From positions 1 to 12,416 of the forward strand of contig JBPCJY010000264.1 in assembly GCA_051004815.1 (NCBI GenBank): 12,416 nt of DNA, read 5' to 3'. This DNA comes from JBBQXY01 sp051004815. Lineage in GTDB: Bacteria; Chloroflexota; Ktedonobacteria; Ktedonobacterales; Ktedonobacteraceae. The position numbers and the translations under genes were made by a program. The notes under the pieces were generated by a model that was not told where the DNA came from, searched no databases, and saw only the letters and a list, made by a program, of their open reading frames with translations. Each line of letters begins with the position of its first letter. Positions within the stretch are counted from its first letter, which is position 1. Shown here one piece after another: positions 1 to 6,660 of the stretch.

Positions 1-391
1 ATGGAGGGAGCCAGCCTTGCTTCTTCGTGCGCCGATGAGCATATCGTGGTTTGCGGTATCTGGTTGTGCGGGATCTTCGGCTCTTGCGGACCGCTCGACG
101 CCCATCCAGTGCTTTTTTGATCTGCTCGCCACGATGCAGCAGTTCCGCCGCGAACACGACCTCTCCTGTGGCATCATTGACCAGCACCAAACCAGTCGTC
201 TTGCTCCCGGGATCTATCTTGATCCGTAACGGCTCAAGCACTGGATGCTCGACCACCGTTTTGAGGATGATCGTAAATGGGTACTGCTTGAACACGGCTG
301 CTTTGCCAGTTGAAAGCAGGAGGCGTGCTCTGCCAGGATACACCGGGTTTAATGGGTGTTTGTGTGTATCAAGCACACACACTTTGCTCAT
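1..391 (-). CDS. iscB: IscB-family RNA-guided endonuclease, N-terminal 130 residues (partial, cut by window edge)
   Basis: Read on the minus strand from ATG 391-389, the frame stays open for 130 codons to base 1, so the C-terminal part lies outside the window. The protein begins MSKVCVLDTHKHPLNPVYPG, the short N-terminal PLMP-type domain of IscB. It continues with a RuvC-I motif, KIDPGSKTTG (residues 58-67, catalytic Asp60), and then an arginine-rich bridge helix around residues 98-123 containing RRAVRKSRRSRTTRYRKPR, the 'RRXRR' signature. Known IscB proteins are DNA nucleases of IS200/IS605-type elements. They use an omega RNA encoded just upstream and are ancestral relatives of Cas9. The HNH and RuvC-II/III parts would lie left of base 1 and cannot be checked, so activity is unknown. 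A GGAGG (400-396) sits 4 nt before the ATG. An RRXRR-only protein with a different or absent HNH is the main alternative. Confidence 0.9.
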   Translation of the reverse strand, partial: MSKVCVLDTHKHPLNPVYPGRARLLLSTGKAAVFKQYPFTIILKTVVEHPVLEPLRIKIDPGSKTTGLVLVNDATGEVVFAAELLHRGEQIKKALDGRRAVRKSRRSRTTRYRKPRYAHRRTKKQGWLPP

Positions 392-632
392 AGAGCCTCC
401 TATTGCTAGGGTAATGGTGGCCTTGACAATGTTATGGAGCGGTTTCACGTACAGCACACGGCCTTCACCCGTTACAGCTGTTTAATGCTGGACCGTAGAG
501 GTTGGAGCTGGCCTCGCACCCTAACGTACCTAATATTCGCTCCTAACGGAGCCCGTTGCCGAGCTAAGTCGGGTCAGGTTCAGACTTACTATTGCAAGCC
601 TATCCCGTTCTACGGGATGGGTTCCTGACGAT
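392..632 (-). ncRNA. Putative omega RNA (guide-RNA scaffold) upstream of iscB
   Basis: In IscB loci the guide-carrying omega RNA is encoded directly 5' of the protein gene and in the same direction. This gene-free stretch fits by position, length and fold. Visible on the minus strand: a hairpin ATCCCGT-AGA-ACGGGAT (618-602), enclosed by a GTCAGG/CCTGAC stem (629-624 with 578-573); a hairpin AACGG-GCT-CCGTT (557-545); an overlapping alternative GCTCC-GTTA-GGAGC (552-539); and CCGA/TCGG (572-569 with 562-559). Overlapping alternatives of this sort are compatible with a pseudoknotted scaffold. The exact 5' and 3' ends are not visible. The 5' limit is placed where pairing stops; the 3' limit is set at the iscB start, although the RNA may end earlier. 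Confidence 0.65.
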
Positions 633-952
633 CTTCATAAATACTGCCTGTCTCCTTTGGCATTCTCTATGTACCTGAGTACATAGAACGATCAAGCAAT
701 TTCTTACTTGTAGCTAACTGTAACCAATGTCTGCCTAAAAATCAAGAGAAATACTGATAAAACCGCCTGGTTGGAACGTCAAGCTATATGATATCCTGAT
801 AAGGTAAAGACAACTATTGCGTGATGCTGAAAAGTACGCTAGTATAGAGTACTTAGAAGTGTACAATAACGTTCATAGCCGTGCTTTGTGAAGTGCTTTA
901 TGTAGACAGGTCAGGAAGAAGTAAACTGTAGTATATACGAGGGATAAAATTG
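633..952. other. Gene-free stretch between the iscB/omega-RNA locus and the CRP-type regulator
   Basis: No convincing coding frame is present. It holds a dyad TCTATGTAC-CTGA-GTACATAGA (666-687, 9-bp perfect arms) and a looser dyad AAGTAC-N11-GTACTT (832-854). Neither resembles the classical CRP (TGTGA-N6-TCACA) or FNR (TTGAT-N4-ATCAA) site. The left edge may contain the junction of the IscB-carrying element with host DNA. No well-spaced -35/-10 pair for the regulator gene was found. Confidence 0.6.
666..687. repeat. 9-bp-arm inverted repeat with 4-nt spacer
   Basis: TCTATGTAC (666-674) is the exact reverse complement of GTACATAGA (679-687), separated by CTGA. No T-run follows on either strand, so it is not a normal intrinsic terminator. 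It could be a protein-binding dyad or a transposon-associated hairpin about 35 bases outside the putative omega-RNA scaffold. Function is unknown. Confidence 0.5.
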
Positions 953-1642
953 ATGGAAACCGAGAACGAAACCATTTATTTGAAACAAGTACCACTCTTT
1001 GCTGGCCTTACCGACGAAGATGTGCGCGAATTGATGGAAGTGGCGCGGAAGCGCACTTTCCGCAGTGGTGAAGTTATTTTTCATCGCGATGACCCTGGTC
1101 AGGTGCTCTATGTAATTAAAGAAGGCAAAGTCAAAATTAGCCTGGTCAGTCCTGATGGGCAGGAGATTGTGCTGGCCGTGCTGGGCAAGGGAGAGTGTTT
1201 CGGCGAATTCGCCATCCTCGATGGGCTATCCCGTTCCGCGGACGCTATCACATTGGAAAAGGTGGAATGCTACACACTCCAGCGCAGCGACTTCCACAAC
1301 GCGATCTTAAAGAATCCGAAAATCGCCATTCAAGTGCTGGAAGTCCTCACCAAACGACTGCGCATTAACGACCAGATGGTTGAAGATTTAATCTTCCTGG
1401 ACGTCTATGGTCGCGTCGCCAAAAAACTGCTCGAATTAGCCGAAACCCATGGCGAAAAGGTTGAGAACGGGACACGTATTAATGTGCGTTTGACGCAGCA
1501 AGAACTTGCCTCGATGGTAGGGGCATCACGCGAAAGCGTCAATAAAGTGATGGGGTACTTTACCGATAAGAACTTTATCAGTACCGATAAACACCGTATC
1601 ACCTTGCACCGTATCAACGAACTGAAACGGCGCATTTATTAA
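953..1642 (+). CDS. CRP/FNR-family transcriptional regulator
   Basis: A 229-residue protein of typical CRP/FNR length. Residues about 10-125 form a cyclic-nucleotide-binding beta-barrel, with the phosphate-binding-cassette pattern FGEFAILDGLSRSADA. Gly84-Glu85 and Arg94-Ser95 match the cAMP-contacting GE and RS of E. coli CRP. Residues about 126-150 are the dimer helix. The C-terminal winged helix has LTQQELASMVGASRESVNKV; its recognition helix keeps the CRP-type Arg193-Glu194 but has Lys198 where E. coli CRP has Arg185. There is no N-terminal Cys cluster, so it is not an FNR-type iron-sulphur sensor. ATG 953 is preferred because GAGGG (939-943) lies 9 nt upstream; TTG 950 is possible and adds one residue. 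A gap of 121 bases to the polyprenyl operon makes control of that operon plausible, but this is inference. The ligand is not certain. Confidence 0.93.
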   Translation: METENETIYLKQVPLFAGLTDEDVRELMEVARKRTFRSGEVIFHRDDPGQVLYVIKEGKVKISLVSPDGQEIVLAVLGKGECFGEFAILDGLSRSADAITLEKVECYTLQRSDFHNAILKNPKIAIQVLEVLTKRLRINDQMVEDLIFLDVYGRVAKKLLELAETHGEKVENGTRINVRLTQQELASMVGASRESVNKVMGYFTDKNFISTDKHRITLHRINELKRRIY

Positions 1643-1680
1643 CAAAATAATGCGTACTACCGGGTGCTGTGTTACTTCCA

Positions 1681-1699
1681 TGAAACGCAATACGTTTCA
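1681..1699. promoter_or_regulatory. 7-bp-arm dyad between regulator gene and polyprenyl operon
   Basis: TGAAACG-CAATA-CGTTTCA is a perfect 7-bp inverted repeat in the 121-base gap. No T-run follows, so terminator function is unlikely. Its place about 65 bases before the next start allows an operator role, but nothing else supports one. Confidence 0.35.
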
Positions 1700-1763
1700 A
1701 AAGCGAAGTCTACTTACTAATGATGACGCAATTGGAACGTAAACTTAAAGGGATAGCATATTC

Positions 1764-2795
1764 TTGAAAAAGACGACTACTGCACTAGAGGAACAAACAA
1801 CACAACACAACGGATGGGATACGCCAGCAACTCCTGGGACGCCTCCTACGCCTTCTCAACTGGGAACAGCAGGGAAAATACTCGCGCTCATCGCGGCCAT
1901 GCGTCCGCGACAATGGACAAAAAATTTGGGTATTTTCGTCGGCCTCGTTTTTGCCCAGCGTCTATTTTCGGTCACTTCGTTTGAACGAGCTGGCGTCGCA
2001 TTTCTCGCATTTTGTTTGGCCTCCAGCTTCATTTACCTGCTCAATGACCTACTTGATTTAGAAAATGATCGTCAGCATCCAGTGAAACGGAAACGCCCCC
2101 TGGCCTCTGGTCGCCTTCCGATTTCATGGGCTATTGCCATGATGGGCGTACTGCTTCTGGCTTGTGCTGGGCTGACCGCGACCATTTTCGCACTTCCTAT
2201 CCGACCAGAGATAGATATCTTTGCCAATCTAGGCGGCTCGAACCTGCTTTTCACGGCAACGATTATCACCTATCTCCTGCTCATGGTACTCTATAGTATT
2301 CGTCTGAAACACATTGTTTTGCTCGATGTCTTTGTAATCGCCAGTGGTTTTGTGCTACGTATTCTCGCTGGTGCGCTGGTCATTCCTGTCACCATTTCGC
2401 CCTGGCTCTATCTGGTCACGATCCTGCTATCGCTCTTTCTGGCATTTAACAAGCGGCGTCACGAAATCGTGCTGCTGCAAGGAGAAGCCAGCAACCACCG
2501 GCAGATACTCAAAGAGTACAGTTTGCCTATGCTTGATCAGATGATTACGATTGTGTCGGCGGCTACGTTTATGTCTTACAGCCTCTACACCTTCCAGGGT
2601 CCTACGGGCAATCATCGGCTCATGATTACCATTCCTTTTGTGCTTTACGGCATGTTCCGCTACCTTTATCTTGTCTATATGAAAATGGAGGGTGGCAGTC
2701 CCGAAGAGGTCTTATTGCGTGACCGGCATATGCTGGCAACCGTCGTGTTATGTGTAGCTATTATTATTGTTGTACTCTATATTTTACCGCAGTAA
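1764..2795 (+). CDS. UbiA-family prenyltransferase, decaprenyl-phosphate phosphoribosyltransferase-like
   Basis: A 343-residue polytopic membrane protein. After a hydrophilic Pro/Thr-rich N-terminal extension (residues 1-40) comes MRPRQWTKN (46-54), the usual start of this subfamily. The first Asp-rich motif is NDLLDLENDRQHP (Asn94, Asp95, Asp98, Asp102), followed by KRPLASGRL. A second conserved block, YSIRLKHIVLLDVF, spans 177-190. These match the actinobacterial UbiA homologue that transfers 5-phosphoribose from PRPP to decaprenyl phosphate, rather than quinone or haem UbiA enzymes. The actual lipid and sugar in this organism are inference. The start is TTG 1764 with GGGA about 11 nt upstream; an internal ATG at residue 46 would remove only the extension. 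It is first in a three-gene operon, with 19 bases to the next gene. Confidence 0.85.
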   Translation: MKKTTTALEEQTTQHNGWDTPATPGTPPTPSQLGTAGKILALIAAMRPRQWTKNLGIFVGLVFAQRLFSVTSFERAGVAFLAFCLASSFIYLLNDLLDLENDRQHPVKRKRPLASGRLPISWAIAMMGVLLLACAGLTATIFALPIRPEIDIFANLGGSNLLFTATIITYLLLMVLYSIRLKHIVLLDVFVIASGFVLRILAGALVIPVTISPWLYLVTILLSLFLAFNKRRHEIVLLQGEASNHRQILKEYSLPMLDQMITIVSAATFMSYSLYTFQGPTGNHRLMITIPFVLYGMFRYLYLVYMKMEGGSPEEVLLRDRHMLATVVLCVAIIIVVLYILPQ

Positions 2796-2814
2796 TGGTA
2801 AGGGAGCATTGGTT

Positions 2815-3927
2815 TTGCTTACGCGTCAAATACGTACTGGAATAGTATTTTCTTTAGTGTTGGCATTTGTTGTCACGACAGCTATCGCTCTCTACGCTGA
2901 TCTGCCACAGATGTTAGGAGCATTAGCCCATTTCCGTTGGATTTATCTACCACTTATTCTAGTGTTAACCCTCTTTAACTACTTTTGTCGTTTTTTCAAA
3001 TGGCAGTACTTTCTCAAACGCCTGAACTTGCATGTCCCCTGGCTTCAAAGCCTCTTAATCTTTATTTCGGGTCTCTCTATGGCCATTACTCCGGGTAAAG
3101 TCGGGGAATTGCTGAAAGCATATATGCTGAAACGCACGACTGGCGCACCGATCAGTCGTACCTCTCCGATCATCGTGGCAGAGCGTTTGAGTGATGGTAT
3201 CGCCATGCTCTTGTTAGCGGCAACGGGCCTGGCTCTGTATCGCTTTGGTTGGGAGCTATTGGTACTTTTTCTGATTGTTGGCCTGACAGGGATTATGATT
3301 ATTCAGAACCGCCGCCTATCGCTGGCGATCTTGAGCTCTGGCGAGCGCATACCATTTATAGCACGCCTAGCGCATCCGCTGCGTGATTTCTATGAAAGCT
3401 CCTATACATTATTGCAGTGGCGACCATTGCTACTGGCGGTCTCCATCGGCTTTATTTCATGGTCGGGAGAATGTGGAGCCTTGTATTTTGTTTTTACGGG
3501 TCTGGGCATAGCACCTGGCCCTGATTTATTCATTAAGTCCACGTTTATCTTATCTGTTTCATCGTTAATTGGTTCAGCTTCTGGTCTTCCCGGCGGGTTA
3601 GGTACAGCCGATGGAAGTATGTTGGGACTCACGCGTCTGTTAGTGACAACTTCAGCGACACTTGGGGGAGCGGCAACGCTGCTTATCCGTCTCTGTACGC
3701 TATGGTTTGGCCTTGGGCTAGGTGTTATTGCGCTGCTCATCTTCCGCGCCACCCAACATACGCTAGATGCGCCTGAACAAGGTGGTGATTGGGCAGCACA
3801 ACAACACCTTACTGAGAAGAATAGCCCCCTGGCTGCAAGCGCAACAGACGCTGCTACCACAGGCGAACGTCCAAACGGTCGGGAACCGGCATCAGCAGCG
3901 GCAAGGAATGGAGACAATGTCCTATGA
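2815..3927 (+). CDS. UPF0104 / LPG_synthase_TM family membrane protein (YbhN/AglD-C-terminal type)
   Basis: About 370 residues with roughly eight hydrophobic segments. Family hallmarks are TPGKVGELLKAYML (92-105), AERLSDGIAMLLL (122-134) and the loop GLPGGLGTADG (257-267), followed by a final helix pair ending near residue 311. The last 60 residues are a low-complexity Ala/Thr/Glu tail, probably cytosolic. The domain also occurs in MprF (lysyl-phosphatidylglycerol synthase/flippase) and as the C-terminal half of archaeal AglD; its role in stand-alone proteins is poorly defined. Start choice: AAGGGAG (2800-2806) lies 8 nt before TTG 2815. A longer frame from TTG 2767 would overlap the preceding gene and has no such site. 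The stop overlaps the next start in ATGA, implying translational coupling. A role in flipping or handling the polyprenyl-phosphate sugar made by its neighbours is inference. Confidence 0.85.
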   Translation: MLTRQIRTGIVFSLVLAFVVTTAIALYADLPQMLGALAHFRWIYLPLILVLTLFNYFCRFFKWQYFLKRLNLHVPWLQSLLIFISGLSMAITPGKVGELLKAYMLKRTTGAPISRTSPIIVAERLSDGIAMLLLAATGLALYRFGWELLVLFLIVGLTGIMIIQNRRLSLAILSSGERIPFIARLAHPLRDFYESSYTLLQWRPLLLAVSIGFISWSGECGALYFVFTGLGIAPGPDLFIKSTFILSVSSLIGSASGLPGGLGTADGSMLGLTRLLVTTSATLGGAATLLIRLCTLWFGLGLGVIALLIFRATQHTLDAPEQGGDWAAQQHLTEKNSPLAASATDAATTGERPNGREPASAAARNGDNVL

Positions 3928-4718
3928 AGACGTTAATTATTATCCCCACGTATAACGAACTTGAGAATCTACGCCCCCTTCTGAAGGAGCTATTCTCCTA
4001 TGCCCCTGAAACTGATGTGTTGATTGTCGATGATAATTCACCCGATGGTACAGGCACATTAGCGGACGAGCTGCATGAACAGAACCCACAGGTACAAGTT
4101 TTGCATCGCGCCGGTAAGTTAGGTCTTGGTACTGCCTACATCGCCGGTTTTAAGTATGCAGTTGCACACAACTACGATGCAGCCTTCGAAATGGACGCCG
4201 ACTTCTCCCATGATCCACGCTATTTGCCCGATTTCCTCAAGGCCATTGAAGATGCAGACCTGGTGATCGGTTCCCGCTATATCCCCGGTGGCAATACTCC
4301 AAATTGGTCATTCATGCGTCGCATGATTAGTGGTTGCGGCAATGTATTTGCCCGTTTCATGTTGAGCATTCCCGTTCAAGACTGTACGGCTGGCTTCCGC
4401 TGCTATCGCCGCGAAGTCTTAGAAAGCATTGACCTGGATACGATTCAATCGCAAGGCTACGCGTTTCAGGTAGAGTTGGCATACAGAGTTATGCGGCAAG
4501 GCTTTAAAATCGTGGAAACCCCGATCATCTTCATGGATCGCCGTGTCGGCAAATCCAAGATGTCACGCGCCATTGTGTTAGAGGCCTTTATCTATGTTCT
4601 GCGCACAAAATTTGGCAAAAAGCCTCCCATACATGCCTCAGCCAAATCACACAGCACGCCCGCTAGCGAGGAGAATGTGCCAGAAGAGGAAGAAATACCC
4701 TCCGTAGCAAAAAATTAA
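3924..4718 (+). CDS. Polyprenol-phosphate mannose synthase-like GT2 glycosyltransferase (DPM1 family)
   Basis: A 264-residue soluble GT-A enzyme. Motifs in order: IIPTYNE (6-12), VDDNSPDGT (35-43), RAGKLGLGTAYIAG (62-75), MDADFSHDP (90-98, with metal-binding Asp91-x-Asp93), GSRYIPGG, CTAGFRCY, QGYAFQVE, and DRRVGKSKMS. The DADFSHDP and SKMS motifs are diagnostic of dolichol/polyprenol-phosphate mannosyltransferases, which move a hexose (usually Man from GDP-Man) onto a polyprenyl phosphate on the cytosolic face. There is no C-terminal membrane span, only a short Ser/Glu-rich tail. The start ATG sits inside the ATGA overlap, with GGAG 10 nt upstream. The sugar specificity cannot be read from sequence. 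It ends 5 bases from the convergent NYN gene, and no clear terminator lies between them. Confidence 0.92.
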   Translation: MKTLIIIPTYNELENLRPLLKELFSYAPETDVLIVDDNSPDGTGTLADELHEQNPQVQVLHRAGKLGLGTAYIAGFKYAVAHNYDAAFEMDADFSHDPRYLPDFLKAIEDADLVIGSRYIPGGNTPNWSFMRRMISGCGNVFARFMLSIPVQDCTAGFRCYRREVLESIDLDTIQSQGYAFQVELAYRVMRQGFKIVETPIIFMDRRVGKSKMSRAIVLEAFIYVLRTKFGKKPPIHASAKSHSTPASEENVPEEEEIPSVAKN

Positions 4719-4723
4719 AAAGC

Positions 4724-5257
4724 CTAACGATGGCGGTGAGATGATTTTTTCTTTCCTTTAGGCGGAAGGCGATACTCCGGTTCATCATCGGGGTCAAACG
4801 AGGGGTCTAAACCATATTGACGACGGACAGCCTGGCGATGCTGTATGCGGCGGGCGGTATCACGGGAAGGGGCATTCAACTGGCTGGTAAGCTGATTGAC
4901 ACCATGGACAGTTCCATCCTGCTGAGCAACCGCTTGCTGCACTTCTCTATCGTTGCTATACATCTCCACTTCGCGACCAGCTTGCCGGGCTTCAACGGCT
5001 AAACGAGCGATAACGCTATCGGCGGTCTGGTTGTGGCGTGAGTAGATAATGCAGATACGGCGGTCATGATGCGTTTGCTCAATGGCACCATCGCCATCGA
5101 AGACGACGATCACGCGATGCGGCGTGTGCCGATACCGTTGCAGAAGCAGATTGATCAGGGCATTGCGGGCCAAAGCAAGGTTTTTCATTTCAACTGCGCG
5201 AAATGAGGCACTATTTTTAATAATGTTATAGCCATCAACCAGAATATCTCGTCCCAC
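4724..5257 (-). CDS. NYN-domain ribonuclease, YacP/Rae1-like
   Basis: A 177-residue protein starting at GTG 5257-5255, preceded by AAAGG 4 nt upstream. The NYN (PIN-like) fold is shown by ILVDGYNII (5-13, with Asp8 and Asn11), VVFDGDG (51-57, Asp54), YSRHNQTADSVI (72-83, Asp80) and YSND (100-103). These acidic residues form the metal site in this family. The last 30 residues are a basic tail ending GKKKSSHRHR, likely to bind RNA or ribosomes. Bacillus Rae1 (YacP) is a ribosome-associated mRNA endonuclease; whether this protein has that function is inference. It is convergent with the polyprenyl operon and shares no operon with it. Confidence 0.88.
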   Translation of the reverse strand: MGRDILVDGYNIIKNSASFRAVEMKNLALARNALINLLLQRYRHTPHRVIVVFDGDGAIEQTHHDRRICIIYSRHNQTADSVIARLAVEARQAGREVEMYSNDREVQQAVAQQDGTVHGVNQLTSQLNAPSRDTARRIQHRQAVRRQYGLDPSFDPDDEPEYRLPPKGKKKSSHRHR

Positions 5258-5376
5258 AGTACCTTTCTACCCTTCTCGTCTCTTTCTTACACTACTTATA
5301 CATGCATTTGCTGTATTACATAAAGAAGGTACGCCATTTCGCTACGAATGTCAACATGGAATAGCTGCAGTGACTG

Positions 5377-5405
5377 TTCAAAACGTGGTAAAAGTGAGGT
5401 AAAAT
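5377..5405 (+). promoter_or_regulatory. Candidate promoter of the transposase gene
   Basis: TTCAAA (5377-5382) and TAAAAT (5400-5405) are separated by 17 nt. They match the sigma-70 consensus at 4/6 and 5/6 positions and lie 32 bases before the ATG at 5438. Confidence 0.45.
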
Positions 5406-5437
5406 AAGAAGGAAGCCAAGAGAGGAGAGCAAGAGCG

Positions 5438-6604
5438 ATGAAATTACACCTATTATTACCGCGGGTAGAACCAGATAAGGTAGCGACGCCGATATGTTGC
5501 CCCTATCAAGGATGTGACGGAAAGCGGTTGCGTTGGCATCAAGAGGTGCCAAAAGCGATCCGCGACACGAAATATGAGCAGGTGCAGGCGCAACGCTATC
5601 AGTGTTTGAAATGCAAACGAACCTTTCGCGTGTATCCGCCAGGTGTAAGTCGGGCCCAAACCTCGTTACGAGGCAAAGGGTTAGCGGTGATGCTTTACCT
5701 CTTAGGACTCAGCTATGGAGCCACGTCACTGGCCTTAGAAGCACTGGGGGTGTCGTACTGCAAAAGTCAGGTGTATTATGCGGTGCAAGAAGCGGCCAGT
5801 CGAGTGCCCGGTCTCAAACGAGATAAGGTGTTTGAAGGAGTGCGCACAGCGGCCATGGGAGCGGATCTGACCAGTGTGAAATGTTGTGGGAAATGGCTTT
5901 CGTTGGGCTTGACGGTCGATAGCATCAGTGGACTGGTCTTGACGCTGGATGAATTGAGTGGACAAGACATCGACACGCTTAAAGACTGGATCGAGCCCAT
6001 TGCCAAAAGTGTGGGAGCGTGCGTGCTGGTGACCGATGATGCCGATGGCTTCAAAACGGTCGCCGATGACGTGGGAGTGCAGCATCAAGTGTGTAAAGCG
6101 CATGTGTTGCGCAACACCGAGAGCTTGATTGAGCAGTATCAGCCATTGGTGGCTCAAGATGCCGATGGGTCGCTCAAGGAGTTGGGCATCAGTCCCGCGC
6201 AGGTGCAAGCCGATTTGAAGCGGCTCGGCGAACTCATCAAGTGCCGAAAGCGCGCACAAGCCAGCGAAGTGGAAAGCATGCATCGACGCTACATGCAGGC
6301 TGCACCTCCTCAAAAGGGAAAACACCAGAGCTTAGCCTATCGTTTACGCCTGTTCTTTCTGGATCGCTGGAACCTGTGGAACCGCTTGACACGCTACCGC
6401 ACGTGGAAAGGACCGAACGGAGAAACCCTTGATGGCACCAACAATGCGTGTGAGCGAGCGATTGGTTGGTGGATTAAGGAACGCTATCGCACGATGCGTG
6501 GCTACAAGGTTCCGGCTAACGCACTGAAAGTCAGTCGTCTTTTGGTTCATTGTGGCAACTCCCTCAAACGCGGAGGAGCGGACCTCGCACTCTTGCTCAA
6601 GTAA
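5438..6604 (+). CDS. DDE transposase with N-terminal zinc ribbon
   Basis: 388 residues, apparently full length. Residues 20-60 form a zinc ribbon (Cys20/21, Cys26, then CLKC 56-59). Residues about 75-115 look like a helix-turn-helix region (LRGKG...YGATSLALEALGVSYCKSQVYYAV). An RNase-H-like core follows, with Asp143 in MGADLTSV, Asp200/201 in VTDDADGF, a C-x2-H motif (VCKAH, 219-222), and Glu339 in TNNACERAIGWW. These give a complete DDE triad, so the enzyme may be active. The arrangement recalls ISL3/ISNCY-type transposases, but I cannot assign the family with confidence. AGGAG (5423-5427) precedes the ATG by 10 nt. No terminal inverted repeats or target duplication could be recognised in the flanks (5258-5437, 6605-6660), so the element may be decayed or have weak ends. 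Confidence 0.88.
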   Translation: MKLHLLLPRVEPDKVATPICCPYQGCDGKRLRWHQEVPKAIRDTKYEQVQAQRYQCLKCKRTFRVYPPGVSRAQTSLRGKGLAVMLYLLGLSYGATSLALEALGVSYCKSQVYYAVQEAASRVPGLKRDKVFEGVRTAAMGADLTSVKCCGKWLSLGLTVDSISGLVLTLDELSGQDIDTLKDWIEPIAKSVGACVLVTDDADGFKTVADDVGVQHQVCKAHVLRNTESLIEQYQPLVAQDADGSLKELGISPAQVQADLKRLGELIKCRKRAQASEVESMHRRYMQAAPPQKGKHQSLAYRLRLFFLDRWNLWNRLTRYRTWKGPNGETLDGTNNACERAIGWWIKERYRTMRGYKVPANALKVSRLLVHCGNSLKRGGADLALLLK

Positions 6605-6660
6605 GCCAGCAAGTCTACCAGTGAAGCTGCCCGTTTTTTCTTCCCTCCCCTACCTACCAA

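Noticed and set aside
51..485. 144-codon plus-strand frame
   Set aside because: Antisense to iscB and the omega-RNA region; its product has no recognisable motif, while the opposite strand gives clear PLMP, RuvC-I and RRXRR motifs.
832..854. AAGTAC-N11-GTACTT as a CRP or FNR operator
   Set aside because: Half-sites and spacing do not match TGTGA-N6-TCACA or TTGAT-N4-ATCAA; short arms with a long spacer are expected by chance fairly often.
3402..3917. 171-codon minus-strand frame
   Set aside because: Antisense to the UPF0104 gene, whose family motifs are unmistakable; no ribosome site and no recognisable domain.
5735..6325. 196-codon minus-strand frame
   Set aside because: Antisense to the transposase catalytic core; its His/Gln-rich translation is a shadow of the plus-strand coding frame.
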